From Acanthacorydalis orientalis (taxonomy: Eukaryota; Arthropoda; Insecta; Megaloptera; Corydalidae), in NCBI GenBank assembly GCA_034766995.1, contig CM068320.1:11484187-11548186 (forward strand): a stretch of DNA of 64,000 nucleotides, in the 5' to 3' direction. Shown one piece after another: positions 34,507 through 47,879 of the stretch. The stretch's first letter is position 1. Every line of letters begins with the position of its first letter. The translations under genes and the position numbers were made by a program. The notes under the pieces were generated by a model that made no database searches, was not told where the DNA came from, and saw only the letters and a list, made by a program, of their open reading frames with translations.

Positions 34507-34860
34507 TTATACTTTAGTTACTAAATATACGAAAGAGATAATGATAAGCGTTGAAAACAAATAAAGTATCCCAAAAGTAATCTGTACAAAACAAATATGT
34601 ATGTTCAAATAAAATATTTCAAATTGAATATTTGTAAATGCTTGTATGTAATGACTTGGTTTGTCAGTCGGATTATTCCTATTCCGAAAGAGCTGACTTT
34701 GAAATAGGTTTCTGTATATGATTGTAAGGATTGATTTTCGAGTGCTTTGGATTAACACTTGAGAAATATTTGTACGAAAGTAATTAAGAGCCAATTTTAC
34801 GTACAAAAGACATTTTCGTTTTTGTAAAAAGCTTAAAGGTCCCTTGGAATATATTTGCAT
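34507..34860 (-). pseudogene. 117-codon open frame, possibly an old transposase N-terminus
   Basis: Longest minus-strand frame not made of TA repeats. The middle (IIYRNLFQSQLF, RNRNNPTDKPSHYIQAF) loosely resembles the N-terminal DNA-binding part of insect DDE-type Tc1/mariner transposases (…YRxxFxVRxxPTxxTI…). The match is weak, the remainder is AT-driven (I, F, L, Y), and no terminal repeats were found. A chance open frame is nearly as likely. Confidence 0.22.
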
Positions 34861-34922
34861 TTTTAGTTCATATTCTGAATTTACAATGAAAATATTTCAA
34901 TTTATAAATCAAATAAACACGC

Positions 34923-34958
<36 letters not shown>

Positions 34959-34982
34959 TATATAGACATACATACATACATC

Positions 34983-35041
<59 letters not shown>

Positions 35042-35047
35042 ATATAA
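34923..35047. repeat. (TA)n with CATACATACATC interruption
   Basis: Two long TA tracts flank TACATACATCCATACA. Both open frames across it are I/Y repeats. Confidence 0.95.
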
Positions 35048-35368
35048 GTACATAGAGAGAAAGAATGATATAAATTTGTCAATATTTTTTTGGAACAGAT
35101 TTAGTTTTTTTTGGTTTGAAATGTTATGATATATTCACTGATGAGATTATTTATTGGGTTATTCATACTTGGGTTGTTTAATGTTCAGCCAAACTGTTTG
35201 ATAAAAAACAGACTCAGAACAAAGGTCTAGCTTTTTATAATAGTATTACTACTATTACATTCATTAAAAAATCCATGTTTTTGAAAACAAATTTCTTGTT
35301 CGAGGTTTCAAAATTTCCTAAATTAAAAAAATATATAATATATACGGAATTTGATTTTTTTAGTAATA

Positions 35369-35371
35369 TAA

Positions 35372-35403
<32 letters not shown>

Positions 35404-35446
35404 GTGTATATATATATATGTGTATATATATATATATATACACACA
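35369..35446. repeat. (TA)n/(TATG)n microsatellite
   Basis: TA units with regular GTGTATA interruptions, ending in CACACA. Confidence 0.93.
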
Positions 35447-35764
35447 TCAAAGTCGCTCTGTCGTTGACGTAATATAATACTAATAATTTATTTATACTGC
35501 CATGTTGACAATAGGGTCAAGTAATGTGTACTTTATTAATATAATGTGTTTATTTCCATCAAAGTTATTACTGAGTTAGAATGATAATAATAATTGTATT
35601 TATAGAATTAATACATATATCGACGCAATTATATAAACCAAATATAGATAACTCTCGAAATTGAAAATAAACACACTACCTCATTTAATATATGTTCTTC
35701 TTTGTCTTTTGTACATAAATCTATAACAGTCATATTAGAAAAATAAATCAAATCAAACTATTTC

Positions 35765-35809
<45 letters not shown>
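35765..35809. repeat. (TA)n microsatellite
   Basis: TA tract of about 22 units. Confidence 0.95.
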
Positions 35810-35811
<2 letters not shown>

Positions 35812-36637
35812 AAATTTATTAATAATTATTATAATCTTGTAATCAAAATTAACGGAAAAAAACTATAAAGGAGAAATGAAACCATAATTATGTCATTAAA
35901 CAGCAATTATAGAACAATTGTAGTGATTTTTAACCAAAAGAACAATATATTTACAAATAAACATAATATATTTACTATAAACATAATATATTTAATATAT
36001 TTACAAATATGAAAATAAATTTACAAATATGATTTAACTTTGTGGTATAATAATCACTACTAACTAGTGATACCTAATTGCAGTATTTACTAAAAGATAA
36101 TGAGCATGGTCATATATGTTTAATAGGAACTTTCTTCTAATATTAAAATTTTAAAAACATAAATCTTATAAACAATATAATGACAATAAAAATTATATAA
36201 GTAATTTTTGAAAATCTCATTAATTCACACATTTTGCTACACAAATTCTTACTATTTCATAGTTCATGTTTTCTGATGTTCTTTTCTCTGATTTGTTGTT
36301 TAATAAAAAAAATATCCGAACTGAATATTTACTCACAAGTATATTTTATTAAAAAAATTTAATTTTCATTTTTGATTTTTTAATTTAATCATAATAGTAT
36401 CATGTTCATGTACCATATATATATATATATATATAATAATATATTTTTGTTTAAAATTACTTTATCAAATTTTAAATATTATAAACTATTTCTGCCACAT
36501 AACATTAACTACACTAAAAATAGTTTGAAAATTTTAAAATGTTTAACATAATTACTAAATATATTAATATTTAAAGTAATAAATACTCTAATATAAAACA
36601 TATATAATTTAATTAAAAACATAACAAAGATAAAAAT

Positions 36638-36817
36638 TCATTTCAGTCTTAGATAACATCTATTTAGTTCAAACTTATATTCAATTGTTCGCTTTTTGTT
36701 GTCCATAATAAAGTCTATTCCTCTGTATCTATGGTTCCGACTTTCGCTTCGCTTAATCTCAAAGCACATTCTCTTCGAATTTTTCATAAAAAAGGTATCT
36801 CTGGAAATATTCTTTTC
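36638..36817 (-). CDS. candidate terminal exon, minus strand
   Basis: On the minus strand an acceptor (ATAAAATTCTTTAG) is followed by 59 open codons to TGA at 36640-36638. The frame reads EKNISRDTFFMKNSKRMCFE, IKRSESRNHRYRGIDFIMDN and ends KKRTIEYKFELNRCYLRLK. It is strongly charged and well composed, and GC is raised over its first 120 bases. Fifty-nine codons without a stop are unlikely by chance at this base composition, though not impossible in 64 kb. It could be a single-exon remnant instead of a spliced exon. On the other strand a separate candidate exon starts 37 bases away (36854). No family is recognised. Confidence 0.37.
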   Translation of the reverse strand, partial: EKNISRDTFFMKNSKRMCFEIKRSESRNHRYRGIDFIMDNKKRTIEYKFELNRCYLRLK

Positions 36818-36853
36818 CTAAAGAATTTTATACATACTCTTGTTTGTTTCCAG

Positions 36854-36897
36854 GTCCGTATGAATTTCCAACAAATTACATTATAGTTTCACCGCAA
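36854..36897 (+). CDS. possible 44-nt exon, plus strand
   Basis: A superb acceptor (TACTCTTGTTTGTTTCCAG) is followed in phase 1 by P-Y-E-F-P-T-N-Y-I-I-V-S-P-Q and a donor CAA|GTAATA. It leaves phase 0. No partner exon is assigned. Confidence 0.27.
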
Positions 36898-36900
36898 GTA

Positions 36901-36905
<5 letters not shown>

Positions 36906-36939
<34 letters not shown>

Positions 36940-36944
36940 CATAT
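36906..36944. repeat. (TA)n microsatellite
   Basis: TA tract with CATA interruptions. Confidence 0.92.
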
Positions 36945-37362
36945 TTATTAATATTACACGTGACATTTTATAATATATATTCTTATGCAGAAGAGAAAAA
37001 TTGAATATCATTTTATTTTCTTCGTATTGTAGTTTTATTAAATAGACTTCATATTTCTTGTACATACTTTAATTACTATTTATAAACTGAAAAATGTATG
37101 TAAATAAAAGTAGTTTCTGAATTACGTATAAAATATCTTCACAGTCGACGTATATAAAAATTTTTAAAATGTAAAAAAATCATATTTAAAGAAGTTTTTT
37201 TAATAGATATTCTGTGTGGCAGAAATGAATAATTATATTATTTACTGATAATTGAATTATGATTATTTTCAAATAATTTTTATATTTGAATTTAATTCAT
37301 TGACTAATCGAGATTGAAATTTGATAAATTCATTAAAAATTGACTAATTTTCTAATTGACTT

Positions 37363-37363
<1 letters not shown>

Positions 37364-37405
<42 letters not shown>

Positions 37406-37410
37406 TGTAC
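37364..37410. repeat. (TA)n microsatellite
   Basis: TA tract ending CATATATGTA. Confidence 0.93.
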
Positions 37411-37419
37411 AGCCTTTAA

Positions 37420-38290
37420 GTGCATTAAAAATAACAAACATATATAATGCGTATAGTTTACTAAACGATAACAATATTTTGTTAATTTATTATTGATAAA
37501 AAAATATTTATTTTTCGATTAATAATGTATGTTTTAACATAGTGCTTCTCATTTTAAATACATTTTAAGACAAGAATAACATTTATTTTAAATTTATTAT
37601 TTATTAATATTTATTATTCAAATTTATTATTTATTTAACATGTAACGTGTAAAAATGTTTACTGTAAATTAAAAAAATATATTTAAAGTACTAAATATTA
37701 CAATTTCACAAACAAACAATAGTTTTCAATTCAATTAATTGCCTAGAAAAAATTTATAAATAACTTTTCAGTTTTAATATTTATAAACTTTATCAATCAT
37801 TCAGATACTAAATACGATTTTAGTAAATATGAAAAATATTTTTCTATATTAGATACATATTGTTCAGATTTTTATAACGTTTTTCTATATACCCTCTAAA
37901 AGATTTAAATAATTCTGACTTATCAATGATTCATAAAAATATGTTCACTACGTTAAAAGATTTCACTTTAAATGAGAATTATAAAATTTGAAAAATAAAA
38001 TTTCATTTTAATGATGAAGATTACATGACTTTATATATTTCACGATCAGTTACAGTACGTGTGGTATCTTGAGATAGCTAAATTTAACTGGCATTTAACG
38101 TATTTACGTTCATTTATATATTTGACATATACTTAAAGATGGAATATCCCTAAGCTGGTCTTAGAAAAACTATTCTCTCAAAAGGGCAAAGATCGCCAGG
38201 ACTTTATACCAAAAGTATAAATACAAAAAACTATAACTTCTATATCTATAATTAATTATTTTATTTTTATATAAGTTTATATGTATGTCA

Positions 38291-38337
<47 letters not shown>

Positions 38338-38670
38338 AATTTACATAAAAAATTCAACACGTCATTAAGGAAAAATAAAAAGACAAAAAGTTAAGGAGCA
38401 ATAAAGGATATCAATGACAATTCTGGTGTTTTAAATGCTCTATTTTTCGGTATTATAGCTTTCGACTATAGAAAAATTCAATTTCAAAAATAAACTTTCA
38501 ATTCTTCATAAATTATACATTTTTTTTGTTATTGAAAATATTTTATTGAACCTTTTTATTATTACTTATATGTATTTAAATGGCGATTTCGGCATTATCA
38601 TTATAGAGATAAAGGAGATAATTTTGAGTATTTTATACTTCATCTCTCTGAAAATGATCTAATTGCAATC
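37420..38670. other. AT-rich sequence without a recognised gene
   Basis: Contains a (TA)n tract at 38291-38332 and AT-rich unique sequence. Around 38575-38640 a short block (ATGGCGATTTCGGCATTATC) resembles the core of the inverted repeat at 51581-51708. Confidence 0.55.
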
Positions 38671-38680
38671 ACAGATAACT

Positions 38681-38790
38681 ATTAAAATAATCAATAATTA
38701 ATTATTGATCAAAAATTTTGCAACGGTTTGTGGACAAATAAAATTCATTTGTGGAAAAAATTTATCCAAAAATCAATTAAAATCATATTA
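38681..38790. repeat. Copy of a dispersed AT-rich repeat
   Basis: Matches 14895-15005, starting with the shared ATTAAAATAATCAATAATTA. It includes the perfect palindrome CAATAATTAATTATTG. Confidence 0.4.
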
Positions 38791-39420
38791 ACAAAAGCAT
38801 TTGATGAAAGTATTACAAAAATTAAAATCGTACATGTAACTCAAAAAAATGTTAACTCAAAAAAGTTTAATGCGCCTGTTTACTGATCTTTCTTCATCCC
38901 TACTTTATTTTTTCTTAACTGATTTCTAATAATTTATCGTTTTATCCGAAGTATTTTAGAAAAATCATACATAACAGAAAACCAGAAAGCAATTTATGAA
39001 AATACAATTTTGACTTCAAAGAATTCGATATTAATATAAAATATACCTTTATGAATTTCGCTACGAATATTTTATTTTTAAACTAAGTCAAATTACACAA
39101 TTTCAATGGTTGCTGGTGGGAAATATTAATATTGAGTTCAAAGCATTACTTTATCCTCAACACAGTGACTTTTCATTGCGTTTTTGAATATATATTTATA
39201 AAGTATAAAATGTATATTTCTGTCAACAAATACTTCAAAGAAGGAATTATGTACAATAAAGAAAATTTATTGAATTTATTTTTCAAATGCATTATAAAGT
39301 GTTCATATCACATTTAGTTATATTTATTTTGCTATTTTATTACATTCATTATATAGTTAACAATTTTACATGTAAATGATTGAATAATTTAATTTTTTTA
39401 ATGAAAACGATTAATTATTC

Positions 39421-39423
<3 letters not shown>

Positions 39424-39470
<47 letters not shown>
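39424..39470. repeat. (TA)n microsatellite
   Basis: TA tract of about 22 units. Confidence 0.95.
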
Positions 39471-39472
<2 letters not shown>

Positions 39473-39544
39473 TATGTGTTTAATATATGCTTACTGTGAC
39501 CTAATATTATTATGTTCTCTAATAATAAAAATATATACGCACAA

Positions 39545-40200
39545 CAGAAACCAATTATGAAAACATAGTTCTTAAACATCCTTGTAGAAGTATTGGGAGA
39601 ACGTTTTCACTTCTATTCGTGGTTAACGATACCTTTAATATCAAAAAACTCGATCTATTTTCAGTTCGAAATATAATTTTATTGTCCTCTTCGGTCGGAG
39701 AAAGTTCTATAAGCTTTTCTTTTTATATATTCTGAGATCATGCTAGATACCCATAACTCGTTATCAGTAATAACATTATTCAAAAACTTGCTTTCATTTC
39801 AATTCAACAAGATTAAGGCAGATTTAAAAACTTTTAATTTTTCTATTTAACCTAAAGTTTTGTGAACATCTTTGGATAGATCTTCCTTATATCCAAAACT
39901 TTGACTAAATTTTATAAACTGATCCCATATTCTTATTCGCCATATCTTTCACCGTTCTAGTATTCAAACGACGATCACTGAGCAAAATATTTTGATCTTT
40001 TTCCACGTTTTCATCGTTTTTTATAGTATTGGATCGATTGAATACAACTTTTCGATCTTCCAGAAATATTTATGCAAATCAAATGCGCCAATAATACGTA
40101 ACAATTATTGCTATAAACATTTTTCAAGATTCGATGTGTTTCAAATTCACTTCGTGTAATTTGCAATTAACTATTAATGCCCATCTCTAAACTCTAGCAC
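39545..40200 (-). pseudogene. Decayed mariner transposase, 5' and middle part
   Basis: Minus-strand frames, shifted many times, follow the order of a DD34D mariner transposase of the group with a KSxTETxxMLKxVYGxxC N-terminus. Near 40150 is ETHRILKNVYSNNC, then NDENVEKDQN...LLSDRRLNTRTV, a remnant of the catalytic block FLNNVITDNELWV (family: VITGDE(S/T)W; the Asp is retained but shifted by substitution of its neighbours), then FFDIKGIVNHE and QYFYKDV. The second and third catalytic blocks and both terminal repeats are not found, so the 3' part is lost or scrambled. No coding capacity. Confidence 0.72.
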
Positions 40201-40407
40201 CCAACTTTCAATAAGGATAATGAAACACCTTTTACTCAAAGTTATACAACGCAAATACTATTTACACTATTACGACATGTAGACCTATTGGAACATCTCT
40301 CACTCTTCCAAAAAACGTATGAAACAACTTTGTAATTTGTTTGAATATGTAAAGGTATTGAGTGAGCTAATCATTCATTTCCGTTTTTTTCACACCTCTT
40401 AAACACA

Positions 40408-40548
<141 letters not shown>

Positions 40549-40662
40549 ATTATATAAATTTAAAACAAAAAATTATTAAATCTGAAAAGCTTATTTAAAA
40601 TTTTTTATTAAAAAAACGATTCAGACTTATATTTTGATCAGTTTAAAAGCAATAAAACAGAA

Positions 40663-40873
<211 letters not shown>

Positions 40874-41376
40874 GTATGTATAATAGTAACTATATGTTTG
40901 TGATGAAATAAAGTATTTTAGAATAATATATTTTCTTGTCTGAAAAAATATACATTTTATTGATTTAAAACATATTATGATAGATGAACATATTTTAAAT
41001 ACATACTGTGAACGTACACTGACACTAGCAGAAAAAAATTAATGAAAAATAGAGTTATAAAATATTTATTAAACTATAACGCAGGTCTATTATTTTAATA
41101 TATTATGAAATTTATTATTCAGAATGTGTTGTTTTGCTAAGATATTTTATTAACGTTCATTTTTTAAAGAGGAAACAAAACTAATATTCGAAAACATTTT
41201 TTGCATATCAAACAAAACGAAGAATTCGAAGTATTTCTTTTTTTATATCTATATTTCAATTTAAAACATGATAGATATTTCTTCATTTAAAATGTTGAAT
41301 ATTTAAATTAAGATGTTTTAAATTTCGTCGTATTGGAAATATAACAAAAAACAAAAACAAAACTAATATTTATTAT

Positions 41377-41380
41377 ATAT

Positions 41381-41433
<53 letters not shown>
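41377..41433. repeat. (TA)n microsatellite
   Basis: TA tract bracketed by ATACATACATA and ATGTATGTACC. Confidence 0.93.
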
Positions 41434-41639
41434 CCTATATAATCAAAATATATATGTTTGGAATAAATAAAATACAAAAATGTTTATATAGGTACATAAT
41501 CAAAATATATTAAATTATCGGTTAAGGTTTAAGTTATTAGATTTTTAGAAATTCTTTAGTTATTATAAATTTAATTTCGAATACAGCAAAGAGTTTAACA
41601 GCTAATTTTAATGTAAATATTTCGATTATTCCAATAAGC

Positions 41640-41920
41640 TGTCGAGTGAACAAGTTACGATCCAACCAGAAAGTTTGTGCGGACAAAGCCACTAAAGCCG
41701 ACTCGTTGATATTTTAATGTAATCAATTGTTCCATGAAGTACGGTGATGGATAGAGACGCTGGACATTGTAGTATACAAAGGAAAAGATGTATTACGTCA
41801 ACAGGATAAGCTTACAAGATCTTATTAAAAATCGCGTTTGTCGTTCTTGTACAGTAATTGAATCACGTAGATAAAACAATGACGTTTTGTATCGCATTGT
41901 TCAGCTTTCATTAAAACTGA
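41640..41920 (-). pseudogene. GC-raised island with broken minus-strand frame, unknown
   Basis: GC is near 38% over 280 bases. On the minus strand one frame runs from an ATG near 41897 (TSLFYLRDSITVQERQTRFL) through a single TAA near 41790 into VYYNVQRLYPSPYFMEQLIT and GFSGFVRTNFLVGS before stopping near 41660. The plus strand also has a 54-codon frame. The ITVQER motif is a loose echo of transposase N-termini. A decayed transposon is the best guess, but no family can be named. Confidence 0.27.
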
Positions 41921-42079
41921 ATTAAGACACCTTTCGTTTCTCGTTTCTCATAAATAAAAAATCAAATCCAGTACGTTTATTAAAAAATACCTCAAAGTTC
42001 TGTTATACGAAAAGTGTTTAACAATTATATATATATATATGTATGTATGTGTGTATGTATGTACAAATATATATAAATA

Positions 42080-43143
42080 TAAATTCTGTTTCTATAAACA
42101 ATTGTTTATACTTTACATTTTAATTATATATATTTTATAGTTTATAATTTTTTTAAAAAATAAAATATATTATATAATCTTACGTAAATAACTTCCATGT
42201 AACAATAAAGTTTTCTTTAAATAGTACAAAGATATAAACTGATTTTGATATAAACGCTAACGGCTTCGTTTTGTAAGTTGGTATACAAATACATTTCGTC
42301 TAATTGTTATAAAAATTGTTTCGTCCTTCCAAAAAAAAATAAAATAAAATCTATTATACTTACAATATATCTCATAAATAAATTAACATGTGTAAAGGTG
42401 TCAAAATATAAAAACTATCTCAAATTATAAGCAGCGTTCCATTTATTCTAAGTTAAATTTATTAAAATTATTGCAGCCAATTAGAATAATGTTTATAAAA
42501 TTATTTTATTAATTATATATATATATATATATATTTATGTAGTAAATAAACACGGTTATGTATTAAAATGATATTTGTTTCATATTTTATTATTTAAAAT
42601 ATATTATCCTTATAATTTCAGAAATTCTTTCATTAAAAAAATCTCCACATTTGAAGTATTCTCATAGTAAATCGTTCAGGTATTCAAAATGCCATCAATT
42701 ACAGTAATTATAGTAATTATTTGCTTAAAAATATTAAATCTTCATTTTTAATAATAATTATCACATATTTATACATTTACCTGAAACTTCCAATAAGCAT
42801 TTGTTAATATTAAATTGAAATTGTTATTTAAAAAAGTTTAACACATTAAATACAAAAATCATTAGAATACATTTTGATCGATTTTGGTTTAATGAAATAT
42901 AATTATTTTTTACTCTTTAAATTTACTGATTAATTTATTAACAGTTCTTACTTCTATCTATGATTATCTTTAAATCTATATATTTTAAAACATTTTCATT
43001 TTTCTGTGCCACTACTCAATATTAATTGAACATCAATTATATAATAAAATTTAATTAAATAGCTCTAAATAGAATAAATAAGCAAATTTACAGTTTAAAA
43101 TATTATAATATAAACTGATAGTAATGTTGGCATGTAAGTGTAC

Positions 43144-43174
<31 letters not shown>

Positions 43175-44020
43175 ACAATTTAGAAATCCGTATTTGTACT
43201 TACTATTGAAAATATCAATCAATCTCTACAACAACGAACATAATTGAAAAAAGACATAAATAATTATACAATCAAATCAACTTTAAATTAATTTTGTATT
43301 AAGATTATTATTAACATATAATGAAATTAAATCCGATTTTGGATGAGCTTATTAAACTGTTTTCATCGATTTATCTAATAGGAGTTTTTAAAATTTAAAA
43401 CAATCATTTGATCTTTTTCTTTAATTTATAAAAAATTTGAAAATATAACGATTTTTACACTTTTAATCATATTGTCCTTTCATTGAAAGTTATAACTTAA
43501 ATCTAATGTAAATTAATATCACAGGGTTTTTATTTTTGTCATTAATATTTATACTTATTAAGCAAAATCAACATTATTTTATAATATGTTCATGTCAAAA
43601 TGTAAATACCTATTAATTTAAAATATTTTTAAAAATGACAGTAAATAAACAAATATACTATATAAAAAATATAACATTTGACTCTGTCAGTATAGATATA
43701 TTCAATCTCACAAAAATAAACGGTTACTTCAAACAACAGAATATTTTTATTAATATATAACACACTGTAATATATTGATAAAAATATTGCTGTTTGAACT
43801 GTCTGTTATAATTAAAAAATGAATATAGAGACCGTATTTACTTTCAATATTAATAATTTTATTTCTTTCAGCATATTTGTCCGACGAATGAATTTTCAAC
43901 ATATGCTTATATTAAATTGGGGGATTTTTTTAAAAAAATCTAAAATCAAATATTAATTACAATTGTAAGTAAAACATTTAAAGTAGTTGCTATTTGAATT
44001 TTTTTTATGATTAATACTAT
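42080..44020. other. AT-rich sequence without a recognised gene
   Basis: About 2 kb of AT-rich sequence with short (TA)n tracts at 42516-42536 and 43150-43176. No frame, splice pair or repeat family supported. Confidence 0.65.
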
Positions 44021-44411
44021 AATTTTGCTGTCCATGTGATCTGTCCATTTCCAATTTCGACAGGTATGCCGTCTTCACATGTTGTTAGACGTTGGTTTTC
44101 AACTTATTTTATATATGTTTTAGATAGTGTGTAATTTATAATTTTAGGATATAAGATATCTCAGCTATATTTGTATTTTTTTTGTTCCTTTAATGTATAT
44201 TTATATATTTAAAACCTTTCAAGAATGAAAGGTTTTCAAGAAAGATCTTTCACATTTTATTATTTATGTCTTTAATGTTTTCTCCTATTTATATTCAGCG
44301 TTTATCATATATTGAATCTATTTTATTATATTTAATACAATTACTGTATTTTTTATATCTGTCTTTAAATTTTCTACCTATCTTCAAATTTAAATACATT
44401 ATTCTTCGTTA

Positions 44412-44906
44412 GCTGTTTTAAGTGGTCCACTACTGTTGGATGACTAACACCTAATTTTGGTGCAAACACTCAAATTGTTATGGGTGGTTTTGCTTCAACT
44501 AACGCCTTCAATTTATCGTTATGAACTGAAGAAGGACACAGTCGACCTTCTTCATCTTCAAAGCTCTCGTCTTCCGCACAAAATTTTTGCGACCATCATT
44601 GGTACCATACGGTCTTTAATAGTACCCACACCAAAATCATCGTTTATGAACAGTTTCTAGTACTTTACCACCTGTTTTGAACTCATACAAAAATGCTCTT
44701 ATTTTCTTCTTTTCCATCTTTAGTTCAATAGCTCAATTTGAAATAAAATTAATAACAAAACCAAAGCCGATGTTACAAAAATACAGACAGAAAAGTTTAT
44801 TTTAAAACGATATTGACTTGAACATTATGAAATTACACTTTCATTGAAAAAATTAAAGTTAAAATTCAGAAAACAAAAACCGCAATTATTTTCCTATCAA
44901 CCGAAT
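44412..44906 (-). mobile_element. Internally deleted mariner, left end missing
   Basis: The right terminal repeat (complement of a sequence ending TTATTTTCCTATCAACC) is present; the left one is not recognisable. On the minus strand it keeps MEKKKIRAFLYEFKTGG at the start, the helix-turn-helix ending SLEDEEG, and the second DNA-binding helix set (NDKLKALVEAK and LGVSHPTVVDHLKQL), with one in-frame TGA. As in 12324-12819, the DDD domain is absent after the HLK motif. The plus-strand frame at 44457-44660 is a shadow. Confidence 0.8.
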
Positions 44907-44909
44907 ATT

Positions 44910-45697
44910 TTTAATTATATATAATACATTTCACTTTATATGCTCCGTTTAATTGTACATATTAGTGTTTGAGGTTTAAGGTGCAATTTGTAATAATTTT
45001 TTATAGAACATTCTATTATTTACAAATAATCAAACCTTTTTTTGAAGGAATTCAAATATATACAGATAAATTTTAAACTGTAATTTATTTTATATGATTA
45101 ATCATAAATAATTCATTTTAAGTTTCCATAAATAGTTTATATAATAATTATTTCTTATTAACGAAAACATTTTTACGCTTTGTATAAAAATATTTTATTC
45201 TTTAAAATAAAATATTTTTATAATATATAAATAGTCTTAATTGTAACATGTACACATAATTGGCAATTTCAGTACTTTAAATGTTTTCATAAATTCAAAT
45301 GAAAAGACCCAAAAGTTAAATAAACAGATTATCTGAGTTGTGTGTGCGTCTTTAGAAGTACAACGTTTTAAACATTTGCTGTAATCAACTATTCTGTTAT
45401 CTAATCAAATTAACATTTATTATTCATATGAACACACACATATATATATATATATATATAAAAATTGTGTGTGTGTTTGTGAATGTATGATTCTATATGT
45501 TTATTAATAATCTCTACTAATCTCTCTTCTAACACATAATTACTACACTACAAAATTAATATAACTTTGCGACACAGAATATGTTTTATAAAGATAATTC
45601 ATTTAATGCTTACATTTTTTTAATAAAAATAAAACTGAATTCTAAAATATACTTTAAAGTTATTTTTAAATAATATCTTTGTAATTTCTAGAAATTA

Positions 45698-45732
<35 letters not shown>

Positions 45733-46455
45733 AATTATATGTATATATATATATAACCAAAAATACAATATGATGGATCAAAATTGTTTAAAGATATTTT
45801 CTCAACGTCAATATTTATTTCTAAATCAAAAAATTGCAGTTAGTATTTCACACTATCGACAAAAATATAAAAAATACTTTATATGATTAATTTACTCAAT
45901 TAACTTGGTTAGAATTTTTTGTTTAAATTATTTTAAATATAAACAAAAGTTAAATAAAAAAGATCAATTTAAAAATCAAAGTGCAATGAAATAAACTTAA
46001 GATTCGAATGTCAATAATGAAATTTTATTTTGTATTTAATAACTGATGTGCAGTCAAACAAATATTTAATAAAAAGAAAAACTACAAACTGCAGACCACC
46101 GAAAAACGAAATGATACACAAATATACCAAGAACATATTCGTACGAGAAATATTAATACTATATACTCATTTTCCTGTTCTAGTAATGATAATTCTTTAT
46201 TTATTTCTGCAAAATATAAAATGTAATGGAACCTCCAATAATTTTTAAAAATAATTTAACCAATTAATATATTTATTTGCTTATTTGATTTCTAGACTTA
46301 AAAATTTTAAACATTCCTTTAAAACTTAATCATCAAGGATAAAGGGTTAACGAGAGCTATATCAAATGTGTTTCATCTTTGATACTAAATGATTATAATT
46401 CATTCTCGAAGTTGATCACTAATCTATTATTTACAGCATAATTAATATATACATG
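44910..46455. other. AT-rich sequence without a recognised gene
   Basis: Contains (TA)n tracts with flanking GTGTGTG at 45437-45472 and at 45704-45755. The 72-codon frame 46030-46248 lacks supporting signals. Confidence 0.6.
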
Positions 46456-46460
46456 CACAT

Positions 46461-46462
46461 TG

Positions 46463-46547
<85 letters not shown>

Positions 46548-46553
46548 TATATG
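46461..46553. repeat. (TA)n microsatellite
   Basis: TA tract of about 42 units. Confidence 0.96.
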
Positions 46554-46680
46554 TTTATATACATATACGATATATATTACATATATAAAATATTTTTTTA
46601 ACTTATTGATTTTTTATTTTTAGTTCTTTATAAATAAAATATATAAACACGTTCACACACACACACACGTATGTCCACAA

Positions 46681-46683
<3 letters not shown>

Positions 46684-46730
<47 letters not shown>
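46684..46730. repeat. (TA)n microsatellite
   Basis: TA tract abutting the 5' truncation point of the LINE at 46731. Confidence 0.95.
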
Positions 46731-46733
<3 letters not shown>

Positions 46734-47879
46734 TCTCTCCATTTGGAGATCAAAGGTGCTGCCGTGGCCTCAGCGTACAGGCTGAAGGCGTGTGGCCAGT
46801 GGCGACCGGGACCCAGGTATACTCGACTGGCAATTTTAGATGTGGAGCTCCTTGGAATGACAGGAGACGCCATACGGGTCACCTACCAGTTTGGCAAACG
46901 ATGGCGGGTGACGATACCGTCGCTTGAGAGGTGGTCTGATAAGAGGGACAGCCTACCCGGCCACGGGGACGTCTGGTATACAGATGGGGGGGAGGTCTGG
47001 AGCGAGATATTACTGCCGCAGGGACGGTAAGGATAAATTTATCCCTCTTGAAATGTATGCTACAGTGTTCCAATCCCGAGGTCACTGCTATTCTGGGATG
47101 CGTCCAGAGGCAAGAAGAACTCGGAGTCAGGGGTAGACGGATCACCATCTGCTCGGATAGTCAGGCAGCACTGAGAGCACTTTCCTCCCATGCCACCACT
47201 TCAAGATTGGTTTTGGAATGCAAGAAAGCTCTCGCTAGACTGGATTTCCAGAACGAGCTTCACCTTCTGTGGGTTCCGAGTCATTCGAGCAAACGGGGGA
47301 ACGAAATACCGGACAGACTGGCCTCATTAGGAGCCAATTTCGCAGTGGAGGGGCCAAAGCCCTTCGTAGGGCTGGCGAGATGCTGGACCAATGGCGCCAT
47401 TCGGGAGTGGGTCGAGTCAAAACACTCAGAATGATGGCTAAAGATTCACGATTGCCATCAATCCAGGGTACTCTTAGGCCAGTCCCCAAATAAGGACTGG
47501 ACCAAGAGAATCTATACAAGTGGCAGATCCTTCTTCCGGCTCCTGGTGCGAATTGTCACAGGACACGGGAGACTAAGCTACCACGAACATACATACGGCC
47601 GAAGGACGGACGGGAAGATTAGATGGTGTAGGGGAGGGGGCAACGAGATCCTTATTCACCTCCTCGCGGAATGTCCGGCATGGGTCAATTTAAGGCGACA
47701 ATGGTTTGGGGAGTTTTTCTTCACCGCGGCCGAACCAGGATCTATAAACTCGGGCAGGCTGATAGGCTTCTGGAAGGAAGCGAGACTTCCCGAGTAGTTT
47801 TGATCAGCGGAGGGAAGGCATAATGGACTTCGAGTCTAGGTGCGGGGAGGCAAGATAGCTTCCTCTCTCCGCAAACGTA

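Noticed and set aside
46879..47519. Long minus-strand frames of 89 and 94 codons
   Set aside because: Shadows of the GC-rich LINE, which is readable on the plus strand.
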